Assembly: GCA_003224105.1 (NCBI GenBank)
Contig: QHYL01000261.1
Location: forward strand, 1 to 32,681
Source: Acidobacteriota bacterium
Lineage (GTDB): Bacteria; Acidobacteriota; Terriglobia; Acidiferrales; UBA7541
Length of the DNA stretch: 32,681 bases
Reading direction: 5' to 3'
Made by a program: the position numbers and the translations under genes. Below the pieces are notes generated by a model. That model ran no database searches. It was not told the origin of the DNA and was given only the letters and a program-made list of their open reading frames with translations. This document shows positions 1 through 8,355 of the stretch, in pieces. Each line of letters begins with the position of its first letter. Position 1 is the first letter of the stretch.

Positions 1-2
1 CT

Positions 3-149
3 TTTGAAGCCTGTCGCTTCGCCATTGACACGCTCAAGCGCACCGTGCCCATCTGGAAGAAAGAGTATTTCGAGGATGGCGCCGTCTGGGCCGATGGTGA
101 ACTGCCTCCCGCACCTGTGGCGACGCCGCGCGCGAAACCCGCATCTTAA
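3..149 (+). CDS. moaE: Molybdopterin synthase catalytic subunit MoaE, C-terminal end (5' truncated by window)
   Basis: Open frame from the window edge reads FEACRFAIDTLKRTVPIWKKEYFEDGAVWADGELPPAPVATPRAKPAS*, a MoaE-like C-terminus (AIDTLKxTVPIWKKExFEDG). Not in the ORF track because the start lies outside the window. Confidence 0.85.
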   Translation, partial: FEACRFAIDTLKRTVPIWKKEYFEDGAVWADGELPPAPVATPRAKPAS

Positions 150-155
150 TTCCCA

Positions 156-1250
156 ATGCTCACCCCAACGCCCCACGCCAGCCGAGTTATTTTCTTGGCC
201 CTTACCGTTTTCCTGGCAAGCGGAATTGCCGCTACCCAGGACGACCCCAACCGCCCTCCCTGGGCGCAGAAATCCAAGCCCAAGAAGAATTCCTCCTCCA
301 GAACCACGTCCAGCGCGAGTTCCTCTCCTTCTCCTCCGAATGGCGAGCCTGGCAAAATTGTTCAACCTACCCCGGCACCTCCCAAGGAAGAGTCTTCAGC
401 GCCAACGGTCCAGGGCAACCGCATTCGCGTCAACGTCAATCTGGTTACTGTGCTGGTCAGCGTTCTCGACGAGCACAATCGCCCGGCCCCGGATCTGCCA
501 CGCGAAGCCTTTCAGCTTTTCGATGAAGGCAACGAGCAAAAAATTGACATCTTCGAGCCGGAAACTTCCCTGCCGCTCGACCTCGCGCTGATGATTGACG
601 CGAGCATGAGCGCACACAAAGAAATCACGTTTGAGCAGGAAGCTGCAGCTCATTTCATCCGGCAGGTGGTACGGCCTGGAGATCGCCTGGCGGTTTTTTC
701 TTTCGACGAGGATGTGACACAGCGTCCGCCGGGTTTTTCCGACAATGTCGCCGCTCTTCAGGCGGCAGTTCGCAAAATTCCTGACGGGGCCGGCACTTCC
801 ATCTATGATGCCGTGCTCTTAGCATCCCGCGCGCTAGCGAATCGTGGGGACGACCGCCGCCGCGTGATCGTCCTCGTAACTGACGCCGGCGAGACCACCA
901 GCCACTCGGATTTCGACGCCGCTCGCAGAGAGGCCGTCGGCGCGAATGTGCTTCTTTACACGATCGTCATCCGTCCCGTGAAAAACGAAAACGGGCGCAA
1001 CACCGGCGGCGAGCATGCCCTCGAAACCATGACCGATACCACCGGCGGCGCCATGTTTTATCCGGATACGCCCGCGGAACTTACCGCGATTTTTGACCGC
1101 ATCGACCGCGAGCTTCGCACGCAATACCGCATGGCTTACTATCCCAATCCGCGCGGACCCGCGAACACGTATCGCTCCATCGAAGTGAAAGTCACGACTG
1201 GCAAGTACCAGGTTCGCCACCGCAAGACCTACCTCACAGCCCCGCAGTAA
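156..1250 (+). CDS. Secreted VWFA domain-containing protein (acidobacterial VWFA-related type)
   Basis: Signal peptide; NLVTVLVSVLDEHNRPAPDLPREAFQLFDEG N-terminal domain; complete MIDAS residues (DASMS, T in GAGTSIYDA, D in VTDAGE); starts 6 nt after the moaE stop. Confidence 0.88.
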   Translation: MLTPTPHASRVIFLALTVFLASGIAATQDDPNRPPWAQKSKPKKNSSSRTTSSASSSPSPPNGEPGKIVQPTPAPPKEESSAPTVQGNRIRVNVNLVTVLVSVLDEHNRPAPDLPREAFQLFDEGNEQKIDIFEPETSLPLDLALMIDASMSAHKEITFEQEAAAHFIRQVVRPGDRLAVFSFDEDVTQRPPGFSDNVAALQAAVRKIPDGAGTSIYDAVLLASRALANRGDDRRRVIVLVTDAGETTSHSDFDAARREAVGANVLLYTIVIRPVKNENGRNTGGEHALETMTDTTGGAMFYPDTPAELTAIFDRIDRELRTQYRMAYYPNPRGPANTYRSIEVKVTTGKYQVRHRKTYLTAPQ

Positions 1251-1402
1251 AGCACCCCGCCAAGGCAGTTCCATTCGCCTCGCATCGAGTAATGGCGCTT
1301 TAGCCAACGCAGTACTCTTGGCCTATGGCTTCTTTGCGATTCGAAACGGGAACATGCCGCTAGGGCCTGGTGTTCCCACGCCCCGAGGACGGTACGGAGA
1401 TC

Positions 1403-2062
1403 ATGCCCATCATCATGCAGCCAATACGAGTCGTAGCAACTCTGTTTTGGCTCGCGCTCACCATCGCACCTGGCTACGCCCAAGATCAATCTCAAGATCC
1501 AGCTCAACCTCAACCGCAGCCGTCCTTGGCGGATGTGGCGCGCCAGGCCCGCAAAGACCGGGAGAAGAACGCCGCTACGCCCAAGGCGGTCATCACCGAC
1601 GAGAATATGCCTTCCAGCAAGGGTTTGACAGGGCTGGCGGGTGACCTCGGGAGCTCGCAGGGCGGAGTGGATAGTGGCGCAATGGCAAAGGCCCTGGCCA
1701 AAGTCGCAGAAGCGGAAGAAGGGCTCAGGAAATTGGAGTTGCTCGATCGCGCGACCCTGGCGAAGGCCATCTTGCTGGACAACGACGTGGACTTTCCCAA
1801 TCGGCGGGCGTGGGAGGACAAGCTCTACGCCGCGAAGGAACACTACGTTTCACGCGAAGGCGAGCTGATTGTGGAGTTGAAACAGATTGTCTCGCAAATG
1901 CAGGCGTTGCAGAGCCAGAGCAAGTTGGACCCCAAAGATCCTCGGGCACAACAAATGAAGAGCAGACTCATGGAAATTGTGCAAGACGCTGTACGCACCG
2001 AACAGGACTATCGCGCCGTCGTGATGGAGGGGTGGGACCTTGCCAAGCAAGCAAAGCATTAG
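1403..2062 (+). CDS. Hypothetical secreted protein (QPQPSLADVARQARKDREKNAATPKAVITDENMPSSKG)
   Basis: ORF 1370-2062; the signal peptide begins at the internal Met MPIIMQPIRVVATLFWLALTIAPGYAQ (1403); exact start uncertain. Confidence 0.7.
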   Translation: MPIIMQPIRVVATLFWLALTIAPGYAQDQSQDPAQPQPQPSLADVARQARKDREKNAATPKAVITDENMPSSKGLTGLAGDLGSSQGGVDSGAMAKALAKVAEAEEGLRKLELLDRATLAKAILLDNDVDFPNRRAWEDKLYAAKEHYVSREGELIVELKQIVSQMQALQSQSKLDPKDPRAQQMKSRLMEIVQDAVRTEQDYRAVVMEGWDLAKQAKH

Positions 2063-2519
2063 CGCACCCTTCATCGAGTTAGAGGAAAATCGGGCCCGCA
2101 AGGCGACTTCAAGTCCCCAGGACCAGCGGAACAGGGCTGTAGCCGCATTCCTCGATGGCCGCCGCTTGAAAGGGTACATTTACAATTTCTCCGCACAGAA
2201 AGACCGTTTCCGCCTTTTTCTTGAACAAGACACTCTCCAGCGCGAAGGTACCGACGTGCAAATGAAGGATTTGAAGGCCATTTTCTTCGCCAGGGATTTC
2301 GTCGGCAATAGCGAGTACACAGAATCTCAGACCCTGACTCCCCAGAATGGGGGCAGAAAAGCCGAAGTCACTTTTCGGGATGGCGAAAAACTCGTCGGCA
2401 CCACGGACGCCTACAATCCGCAGAAGATTGGCTTCTTCCTCGTGCCAGCCGATCCACGCTCCAATAACCTTCGAGTCTTTGTCATCACTAAGAACGCCGC
2501 TCAATTTCGCTGGATTTAG
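2040..2519 (+). CDS. Hypothetical protein with a small beta-rich domain (GRRLKGYIYNFSAQKDRFRLFL...FRDGEKLVGTTDAYNPQKIGFFLVPAD)
   Basis: ORF of 159 aa overlapping the upstream gene by 23 nt; two related G-x-x-L-x-G strand motifs; resembles DUF6982-type proteins (recall only, not searched). Confidence 0.6.
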   Translation: MPSKQSISAPFIELEENRARKATSSPQDQRNRAVAAFLDGRRLKGYIYNFSAQKDRFRLFLEQDTLQREGTDVQMKDLKAIFFARDFVGNSEYTESQTLTPQNGGRKAEVTFRDGEKLVGTTDAYNPQKIGFFLVPADPRSNNLRVFVITKNAAQFRWI

Positions 2520-2599
2520 CCCCTTCGCATCCCTAGCCCTGCCTTCTGTCCACATTTTTCAAGCCTCTGGAATGGGTTCGGGTCCCCACCTTACAAGGT

Positions 2600-2630
2600 T
2601 AGGGTCTTTACCCTAGAAGCTAATAGGGTA
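2600..2630. promoter_or_regulatory. Inverted-repeat array TAGGGT-cttt-ACCCTA-gaagctaa-TAGGGTA in the leader of the receiver-like/subtilase pair
   Basis: TAGGGT 2600-2605, TACCCTA 2609-2615, TAGGGTA 2624-2630; the last two form a perfect 7-bp inverted repeat with an 8-nt spacer. Lies 131 nt upstream of ATG 2761. Confidence 0.5.
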
Positions 2631-2760
2631 TCCCCGGAATTGTTCTAACTACTGTTAATTCCTACACTTTGCCTAGCTACGTCAGCGCACGGGTAGAGAA
2701 TCATGAGTACAGGAACCAGCCCCTGTTTCCCATGTGTAGCGGTAGGGGTAGCCCGTCCGT

Positions 2761-3615
2761 ATGCAGCCCAAGGTGTTAATTATTTGCGAGCGTGCAGCGG
2801 AACGAGACACCATTCGTGTACTCGTTGGGACGATGGGGTGTCAGTGGATTCTTGCCTCGGGGATTCAGGAGGCCTTGACTCTGCTTGGACGAGAACGAAC
2901 TTCCGCGGCCTTGCTCGAACTACCGGGCGCAATCTCCGACCCTGCCAAGTTGGAACAAGGTGTACGGGAGCTTCTGGTGCGCTTTCCGGGACGGGTTATC
3001 GTTTTGACGGATGGAGCACCGGGTCCTCTGACCAATGAGTTGATCTCCAAATATTCCATTCCTTCCGTGCAACGCGATCGATTGGCCGTGGATCTCTGGC
3101 CGCGTCTGGAGTCCATGGTTTATCCGCAACTCGGAAGCCGCCGCATCACCAGAGTGGCTCGCCTCGTCCTGGACACCTTCTTGCAACCCTTGCCTGCAGG
3201 CATCCGGGTCCTGCAACCTGATACTCGCCAGTTAGTCTACGAGGCCCCGGCTCTGACCGCCGATATTTCCTTTGAACGGTCTCCCAATTGCCCCCGCATA
3301 ACTCTGTTGGGCCAAGTCCTGAGGACCAAAGAACCGCAGATTCCCCTGAACGGTGTTTCGGTCGTGCTCAAGAGCCGGAACGGCCCCCTCAATTTGAAGA
3401 TGACAAACGAGGTCGGCGAGTTTTCGTTTGAATTCCAGGATGAACGCGCCGTATCTCTCGAAATTGAAGTCAGCCCGAATGAATGGGTATTGCTGATTAC
3501 CCCTCCCCTGGACTGGGCTGGCAAAGCTAAGGATCAGGCGATGAGTGGATCTTGCATATCAAATGGTTTAACCAACGACACAAAGCTTCCTGGAAAAAAG
3601 GCAAGACTTGTATGA
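2761..3615 (+). CDS. Receiver-like (degenerate) protein with a C-terminal carboxypeptidase-regulatory/Ig-like beta-sandwich domain
   Basis: MQPKVLIICERAAERDTIRVLVG...SAALLELPGA...VIVLTDGAPG has receiver-like beta-alpha layout without the usual Asp at the end of beta3; C-terminal PLNGVSVVLKSRNGPLNLKMTNEVGEFSFEF...LEIEVSPNEWVLLITPPL. Confidence 0.6.
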   Translation: MQPKVLIICERAAERDTIRVLVGTMGCQWILASGIQEALTLLGRERTSAALLELPGAISDPAKLEQGVRELLVRFPGRVIVLTDGAPGPLTNELISKYSIPSVQRDRLAVDLWPRLESMVYPQLGSRRITRVARLVLDTFLQPLPAGIRVLQPDTRQLVYEAPALTADISFERSPNCPRITLLGQVLRTKEPQIPLNGVSVVLKSRNGPLNLKMTNEVGEFSFEFQDERAVSLEIEVSPNEWVLLITPPLDWAGKAKDQAMSGSCISNGLTNDTKLPGKKARLV

Positions 3616-5471
3616 GATTGCGATGGCTGTGGGTCCCATTGTTTGTTTTTGGTTTGTGCAGTAATCCGGCAAAAGCAGACAATCGTGTCATAGTTCGGAC
3701 CACGCTTGGCTTGCAGGGCCTTCAGGCCTTTTGCAATGCCCTTCCGTTGCTGCAAACCTGCACGGTAGTCGGAGGCCTGGACGGCGCACTCGGCCAGCTT
3801 TTCCTGATTACCACTCCGCTTGACCTTACCACTATCCTGAACCTGCTAGGCAGCACTGTGGGAATCGTAGATGCGGAAGCCGATCAGTTGCTGAATCTGG
3901 TCGGCGGCCAGAATCAAGTAACCACGCCTCCCGCAGGTCTGTCTGACACGACCCCAGTGAATTATTCCGGCTCAACCGTGTGGAATGGTTACGTAAGCCA
4001 GCCCGCGGCAAACATTGTGCGTGTGTCCGCAGCTCAAACCACGTTCAACGTCATGGGCAGGGGCATCGTCGCTGATATTGATACCGGTGTGGATCCCAAT
4101 CATCCCGCACTGAAACCAGTACTGTTGCCGGGCTACGACTTCACGCGCAATCAGCCTGGTGGTTCCGAGATGACGGACTACACGGGCGCGCCGCCACCAG
4201 CCAACACCACCAACGTCGCCACAGTGAACCAGTCCACCGCTGCCGTGCTCGATCAGTCCACTGCCGCCGTGTTGGATACGAATCCCCAATACTCTGCCTT
4301 CGGCCACGGCACTATGGTGATGGGAATTATTCATCTGGTCGCGCCGCAGGCACAGTTGCTCCCACTGAAGGCGTTCAGTTCAAATGGCAATGGGAACCTG
4401 TCCGATATCTTGCACGCCGTCTATTACGGTGTGCAGAGCGGCGCCAACGTCATCAACATGAGCTTCGACATGAAGTCGAATTCAGCGGAGTTCTCCAAAG
4501 CCATAACCTACGCCAACCAGAACGGCGTGATCTGCGCGGCTTCTGCTGGAAACGATGGAATGCAAGAGACAGTTTATCCCGCTGCATATCAGAATGCTGT
4601 AATGGGAGTGGCTTCCACCAGCGACACTGACACCCGGTCGTCTTTTTCCAATTATGGCGACGCCATCGTGTGGGTCGATGCGCCCGGCGAAGGCGTCGTC
4701 TCTACTTATCCCTTTAGCACTTATGCTGCAGGATGGGGCACTTCCTTCAGTGCCCCGTTTGTTTCCGGCGCTGGCGCTCTTCTGCTGAGTCTCGATCTAA
4801 CCACGAACGAGTCGAAGGCCGCAGCCGCTGTGGCGCACGCAATGCCAGTCGGCTCGGGGATGGGCAATGGACGGTTGGACCTAGTGCAGGCCTTGCAGTC
4901 GGTGGCGCCGGCAAGCGGAAACACCGCGGACTTCAGCACTTCGGTCAGTCCAAACACAGATACCATCAATGCGGGGCAGTCTGCCAACTTCACGGTTTCA
5001 ATCACGCCAAGCGGCGGCTTTAATCATGTGGTGACGTTTAGTTGCTCCGGCATGCCTACAGGAGCATCCTGCACTGTGGCGCCTTCTTCCGTTACGTTGG
5101 ATGGGACCAATCCGTCGAGTGCCAAGCTCGTTGTGATGACTACGCACCGTTCTGGTTTCTTTGTTTCGCCGCGATTTCGCATTGAGCCGAGGATCGGCCC
5201 TGGAAGTGTGGCAACGCTCCTCGCCTGTATTCTCTTTTGGGTTGGATTGATTAGCTCGCGCAAAGTCCTGCGATTCAGGCTGCCTCTTGTTCTGTCTTGC
5301 TCGGTGCTGTTCCTTGCCGCGCTTTGCACTTCTTGTGGCGGTGGAATCGTTACGCCCACTCCTGGCAAGGGGCCGCCTGGCGGAACTCCGGCTGGTAAAT
5401 ACGCCATCGTTGTCACAGGGACTTCAGGGAACGTAAGTCACGCCGCCTCTACCCAGCTCACGGTGAACTAA
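3612..5471 (+). CDS. S8 family (subtilisin-like) serine peptidase with C-terminal Ig-like domain and membrane segments
   Basis: Catalytic motifs GIVADIDTGVDPNHPAL (Asp), FGHGTMVMGIIH (His), GTSFSAPFVSGAGALL (Ser). ORF opens at 3552, but the signal peptide MRLRWLWVPLFVFGLCSNPAKA starts at 3612, overlapping the previous stop as ATGA. Confidence 0.93.
   Translation: MRLRWLWVPLFVFGLCSNPAKADNRVIVRTTLGLQGLQAFCNALPLLQTCTVVGGLDGALGQLFLITTPLDLTTILNLLGSTVGIVDAEADQLLNLVGGQNQVTTPPAGLSDTTPVNYSGSTVWNGYVSQPAANIVRVSAAQTTFNVMGRGIVADIDTGVDPNHPALKPVLLPGYDFTRNQPGGSEMTDYTGAPPPANTTNVATVNQSTAAVLDQSTAAVLDTNPQYSAFGHGTMVMGIIHLVAPQAQLLPLKAFSSNGNGNLSDILHAVYYGVQSGANVINMSFDMKSNSAEFSKAITYANQNGVICAASAGNDGMQETVYPAAYQNAVMGVASTSDTDTRSSFSNYGDAIVWVDAPGEGVVSTYPFSTYAAGWGTSFSAPFVSGAGALLLSLDLTTNESKAAAAVAHAMPVGSGMGNGRLDLVQALQSVAPASGNTADFSTSVSPNTDTINAGQSANFTVSITPSGGFNHVVTFSCSGMPTGASCTVAPSSVTLDGTNPSSAKLVVMTTHRSGFFVSPRFRIEPRIGPGSVATLLACILFWVGLISSRKVLRFRLPLVLSCSVLFLAALCTSCGGGIVTPTPGKGPPGGTPAGKYAIVVTGTSGNVSHAASTQLTVN
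4230..4277 (+). repeat. 24-nt tandem duplication encoding QSTAAVLD x2 within the subtilase
   Basis: cagtccaccgctgccgtgctcgat / cagtccactgccgccgtgttggat; directly precedes the catalytic His motif. Confidence 0.85.
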
Positions 5472-5554
5472 AGCCCACCCCGGTCAAGCGAAGGTCGAAA
5501 GACACCACTAGCGCGTTCTGCGCGCGTCTGGCTACGGGCGGCGATTGGAACGAA

Positions 5555-6193
5555 CTACTGGTCTTTCTGAATGTTCTGGTCTTTCTTGATGTCCGAACTG
5601 GCTTGCTCGATGCTCCCTTTAAGGAGTTCGGTCTTCACTTCCGACTTCTGTCCAGCCAGAAGAGAGACTTCGGTTTCAAATGTCTGGAAGCCGGGTAGCG
5701 CTACACGGATGCGATGCTTCCCGGGACTGATCAGCAAAGAATGGAGAGAACCTCCAAACTCGCTGGCATGGCCCGCATAGTTGTCATCCACAAAAACGGC
5801 CGCTCGTCCCGGATCCACCGTCAGTTTTAACTCAGCTGTGATGGAAGGTAGGCGTGCGCCGGTGAGCAAGGGCATCGCCACGCGAACTTTCTGCGCCTGT
5901 CCCGGCTCAACGACAACATCTCTCACAAAGTCCTTATAACCCGACTGGCCAGCAGTGATTTGATGCTTGCCGGGCAAGAGCAGCACCTTCTTATCGCCCT
6001 TGAGTTCCTTTACATAGCCAACGTAGGTGCCATCGATCCAAACGCCTGCGTCTTTTTCGACGCCGCTGGCGCCTTTGAACTTCAGTTCGCCCATGACCTT
6101 GCTGTCCTGTGCAGCCAAACGCGGAGGGACAAGCAAGAAGTAAGAAAGAGCAAGAAGAAGGGCCGCGGAAGGAAACCGGAAACTTCTGTACAT
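5555..6193 (-). CDS. Secreted PEGA domain-containing protein
   Basis: Signal peptide MYRSFRFPSAALLLALSYFLLVPPRLAAQ; two PEGA-like repeats (AGVWIDGTYVGYVKELKGDKKVLLLPGKHQITAGQSGYKDF and AAVFVDDNYAGHASEFGGSLHSLLISPGKHRIRVALPGFQTF). Confidence 0.8.
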   Translation of the reverse strand: MYRSFRFPSAALLLALSYFLLVPPRLAAQDSKVMGELKFKGASGVEKDAGVWIDGTYVGYVKELKGDKKVLLLPGKHQITAGQSGYKDFVRDVVVEPGQAQKVRVAMPLLTGARLPSITAELKLTVDPGRAAVFVDDNYAGHASEFGGSLHSLLISPGKHRIRVALPGFQTFETEVSLLAGQKSEVKTELLKGSIEQASSDIKKDQNIQKDQ

Positions 6194-6335
6194 GAAACCC
6201 CCTATTTCCGGGCGGGGCATATATGGTAACCCAGATGGGGATTAATCTGTCTGCAAAAACTCTTTCAACGACAAATATTTTTCTGTTTACGTCTCTTTTT
6301 CTCCTACATCCGCCGCTCCCGCCAGTCCTACAGTC

Positions 6336-7211
6336 CTACTTCTCTTCCGCCAGGCTCAAACAGACCTCCCGCGTGTGCACAACGCACGTTTCTCCCGCTT
6401 CATGCGCATCCATCCGCACTGACTTCAGCTTGAGCAATCCTCCGGTCGTCAACCCTTTCAGCAGCTGCGTCTGTAGCGACGCATCGCGCAAGTTACCGCC
6501 GGAGAAAATCGCCACTGGCGAAACCAGCTCCGCCGCATAAATTCCGTTCGAACGCACGATCTTTGTCATCACTCCCTGGCCGATCGTGGCATTGACCGCC
6601 AACGTGAACGGAACAACGAGCCGCCCGGCCTCGCGCAGCCGCTCGAGCCATCTCGTCTGTGGATGCGTCACGCCGCAATTCACGAGAATCGCGTCACACT
6701 CACCGGGATCAAACGCTGCGCCGTCCTCTGCTTCTACCGACACGTTTGCGTAGTCCGCCAAGTTTTCTTTGGCTCGCGCTGCCAAGTCCGGCTGCAGCTC
6801 CAGCCCTATAACACTTCCGCTTGGCCCCACCACTTCCGCCATAATCGCAGTGTAATATCCAACGCCACATCCCAGGTGATACACGCGCTCTCCCGGCTTC
6901 AACCGCAGTGCGTCAATCCAACAGGCCAGCGATCCGGGTTGCCCGTTGTTAATGTCCTTTTTGCGGTCCAGCGAAATCACGACGTTGTGATACACGTCCC
7001 TCGGATCTTCCACCGTGGTGTATGACAGTTGCCCTAAGCCGGCGGCGGACATGGCTCGCCCTTCTGCCGAACCAATCTGCCACGGCCCCGGCCCCAGGAA
7101 TTTCTCTCGCGGCACCTTCGCGAACGCCTCCACCAATCCCGGCGTTGTCGCGCTCGCCGCAAACTTCACCTCCCGCGCATAGAATTCCCTGCAATCCTCA
7201 ATGGTCATCAT
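6336..7211 (-). CDS. Protein-L-isoaspartate O-methyltransferase-like methyltransferase
   Basis: FAKVPREKFLGPGPW...LKPGERVYHLGCGVGYYTAIMAEVVGPSGSVIGLELQPDLAARAKENLADYANV...DAILVNCGVTHPQTRWLERLREAGRLVVPF; start placed at MMTIEDCREF. Confidence 0.82.
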   Translation of the reverse strand: MMTIEDCREFYAREVKFAASATTPGLVEAFAKVPREKFLGPGPWQIGSAEGRAMSAAGLGQLSYTTVEDPRDVYHNVVISLDRKKDINNGQPGSLACWIDALRLKPGERVYHLGCGVGYYTAIMAEVVGPSGSVIGLELQPDLAARAKENLADYANVSVEAEDGAAFDPGECDAILVNCGVTHPQTRWLERLREAGRLVVPFTLAVNATIGQGVMTKIVRSNGIYAAELVSPVAIFSGGNLRDASLQTQLLKGLTTGGLLKLKSVRMDAHEAGETCVVHTREVCLSLAEEK

Positions 7212-7296
7212 GCTTACCCCACCATCTGCCGAAACTGGTCCTACGTTACACCAACTTATAGAGTGCGCTCTCAAAAGTTCGTGGGATAATGACGGC

Positions 7297-8238
7297 ATGA
7301 AGGCTGCTCCCCAAATAGCTTTCTCGGCCTTTGTTGCATTCTACGGTTTTCCCGTCTCCCTCTTTGCACAGGGTGCACAAGCTCCCGCGCAGCGCCAGCA
7401 GCCGGAGTTCATCCGGCAAGGCCAGCAATTGATGCGCGAAGGAAAGTTGGAGGAGGCTCTGGCGTTATATCGCCAGACCCTGCAGTCTCAGCCGCTGTCG
7501 CTCCCGGGGAACATTGCCGCCGGAAATGTGCTGGATTTAATGGGCAAAGGTGAGGAAGCACGCAAGTATTTTCAGAAGGCGATCGAGGTCGCCGAGAAGC
7601 CCGAACAGAAAGCCTCGGCGAATCGCTCCATGGCCATGTCCTACGCCTTTGAAGGCAACTGCAAGAAGACCGTCGAATACGAGCAGAAAGTTCTCGACTA
7701 CTTTGCCGCCGCAAAGGACTTCTTCCAACAAGGCGAGATCGCCGACGAAGCCGCTCGCGTTTGCATTGACTCCGGCGATTGGGATACTGCACTTCATTGG
7801 TACAAGGTGGGTCACGACACCGGCCTAAAGGAACCGGATATCAAGCCGGCTCGCGTGGATTTGTGGAATTTTCGTTGGGAGCACGCGCAGGCTCGTATCG
7901 CGGCCCGCCGCGGAAACTTGGCCGAATCGCAAGATCACATAACTGCCGCCAAAACCATTCTCGACAAAGGCACAAACCCGGAACAAGCCGCGTTCTTTCC
8001 CTATTTGAAGGGGTACGTTGCGTTTTACGGCCGGGATTACAAAACCGCGGCAGAGGAATTGTCAAAAGCCAATCAGAGCGATCCCTTCATCCAATGCTTG
8101 CTTGGCCAAACGTATGAGAGACTCGGCGAGAAAGACAAAGCTGTCGAGTCCTATCGCAAAGCGGCGGCGGCCATTGCCCACAACCCTCCCGCCGCCTACG
8201 CCGTCCCGTTTGCTAAAAAGAGGCTCGCTTCCTCATAA
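7297..8238 (+). CDS. Secreted TPR-repeat protein
   Basis: ORF 7201-8238; signal peptide MKAAPQIAFSAFVAFYGFPVSLFAQ begins at 7297; TPR-like repeats (EEALALYRQTLQSQPLSLPGNIAAGNVLDLMGKGEEARKYFQKAIEVAEKP; KAVESYRKAAAAIAHNPPAAYA). Confidence 0.82.
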   Translation: MKAAPQIAFSAFVAFYGFPVSLFAQGAQAPAQRQQPEFIRQGQQLMREGKLEEALALYRQTLQSQPLSLPGNIAAGNVLDLMGKGEEARKYFQKAIEVAEKPEQKASANRSMAMSYAFEGNCKKTVEYEQKVLDYFAAAKDFFQQGEIADEAARVCIDSGDWDTALHWYKVGHDTGLKEPDIKPARVDLWNFRWEHAQARIAARRGNLAESQDHITAAKTILDKGTNPEQAAFFPYLKGYVAFYGRDYKTAAEELSKANQSDPFIQCLLGQTYERLGEKDKAVESYRKAAAAIAHNPPAAYAVPFAKKRLASS

Positions 8239-8288
8239 AACTAGCACCTCCTTAGGTTCTTTCGTGCTAATCTAAAAAAGATGTCGAA

Positions 8289-8322
8289 CCGCCCGTGCGA
8301 AAGCGCGGGCGGTTTTCTTTTT
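8289..8322 (+). terminator. Rho-independent terminator of the TPR gene
   Basis: CCGCCCGTGC-GAAA-GCGCGGGCGG-TTTTCTTTTT: 10-bp stem with one G.T wobble, tetraloop and T tract. Confidence 0.88.
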
Positions 8323-8355
8323 GCCCCAAAGTTTCCTGCAAGGAGGCACAACGAA

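Noticed and set aside
4-591. 195-aa ORF MKPVASPLTRSSAPCPSG...
   Set aside because: Out of frame with the moaE C-terminus and the VWFA gene; Pro/Ser/Arg-rich composition typical of a shadow frame.
8281-8355. Upstream extension of the hydrolase ORF to 8281
   Set aside because: This segment contains the rho-independent terminator of the upstream gene; AAGGAGG and ATG 8356 mark the real start.
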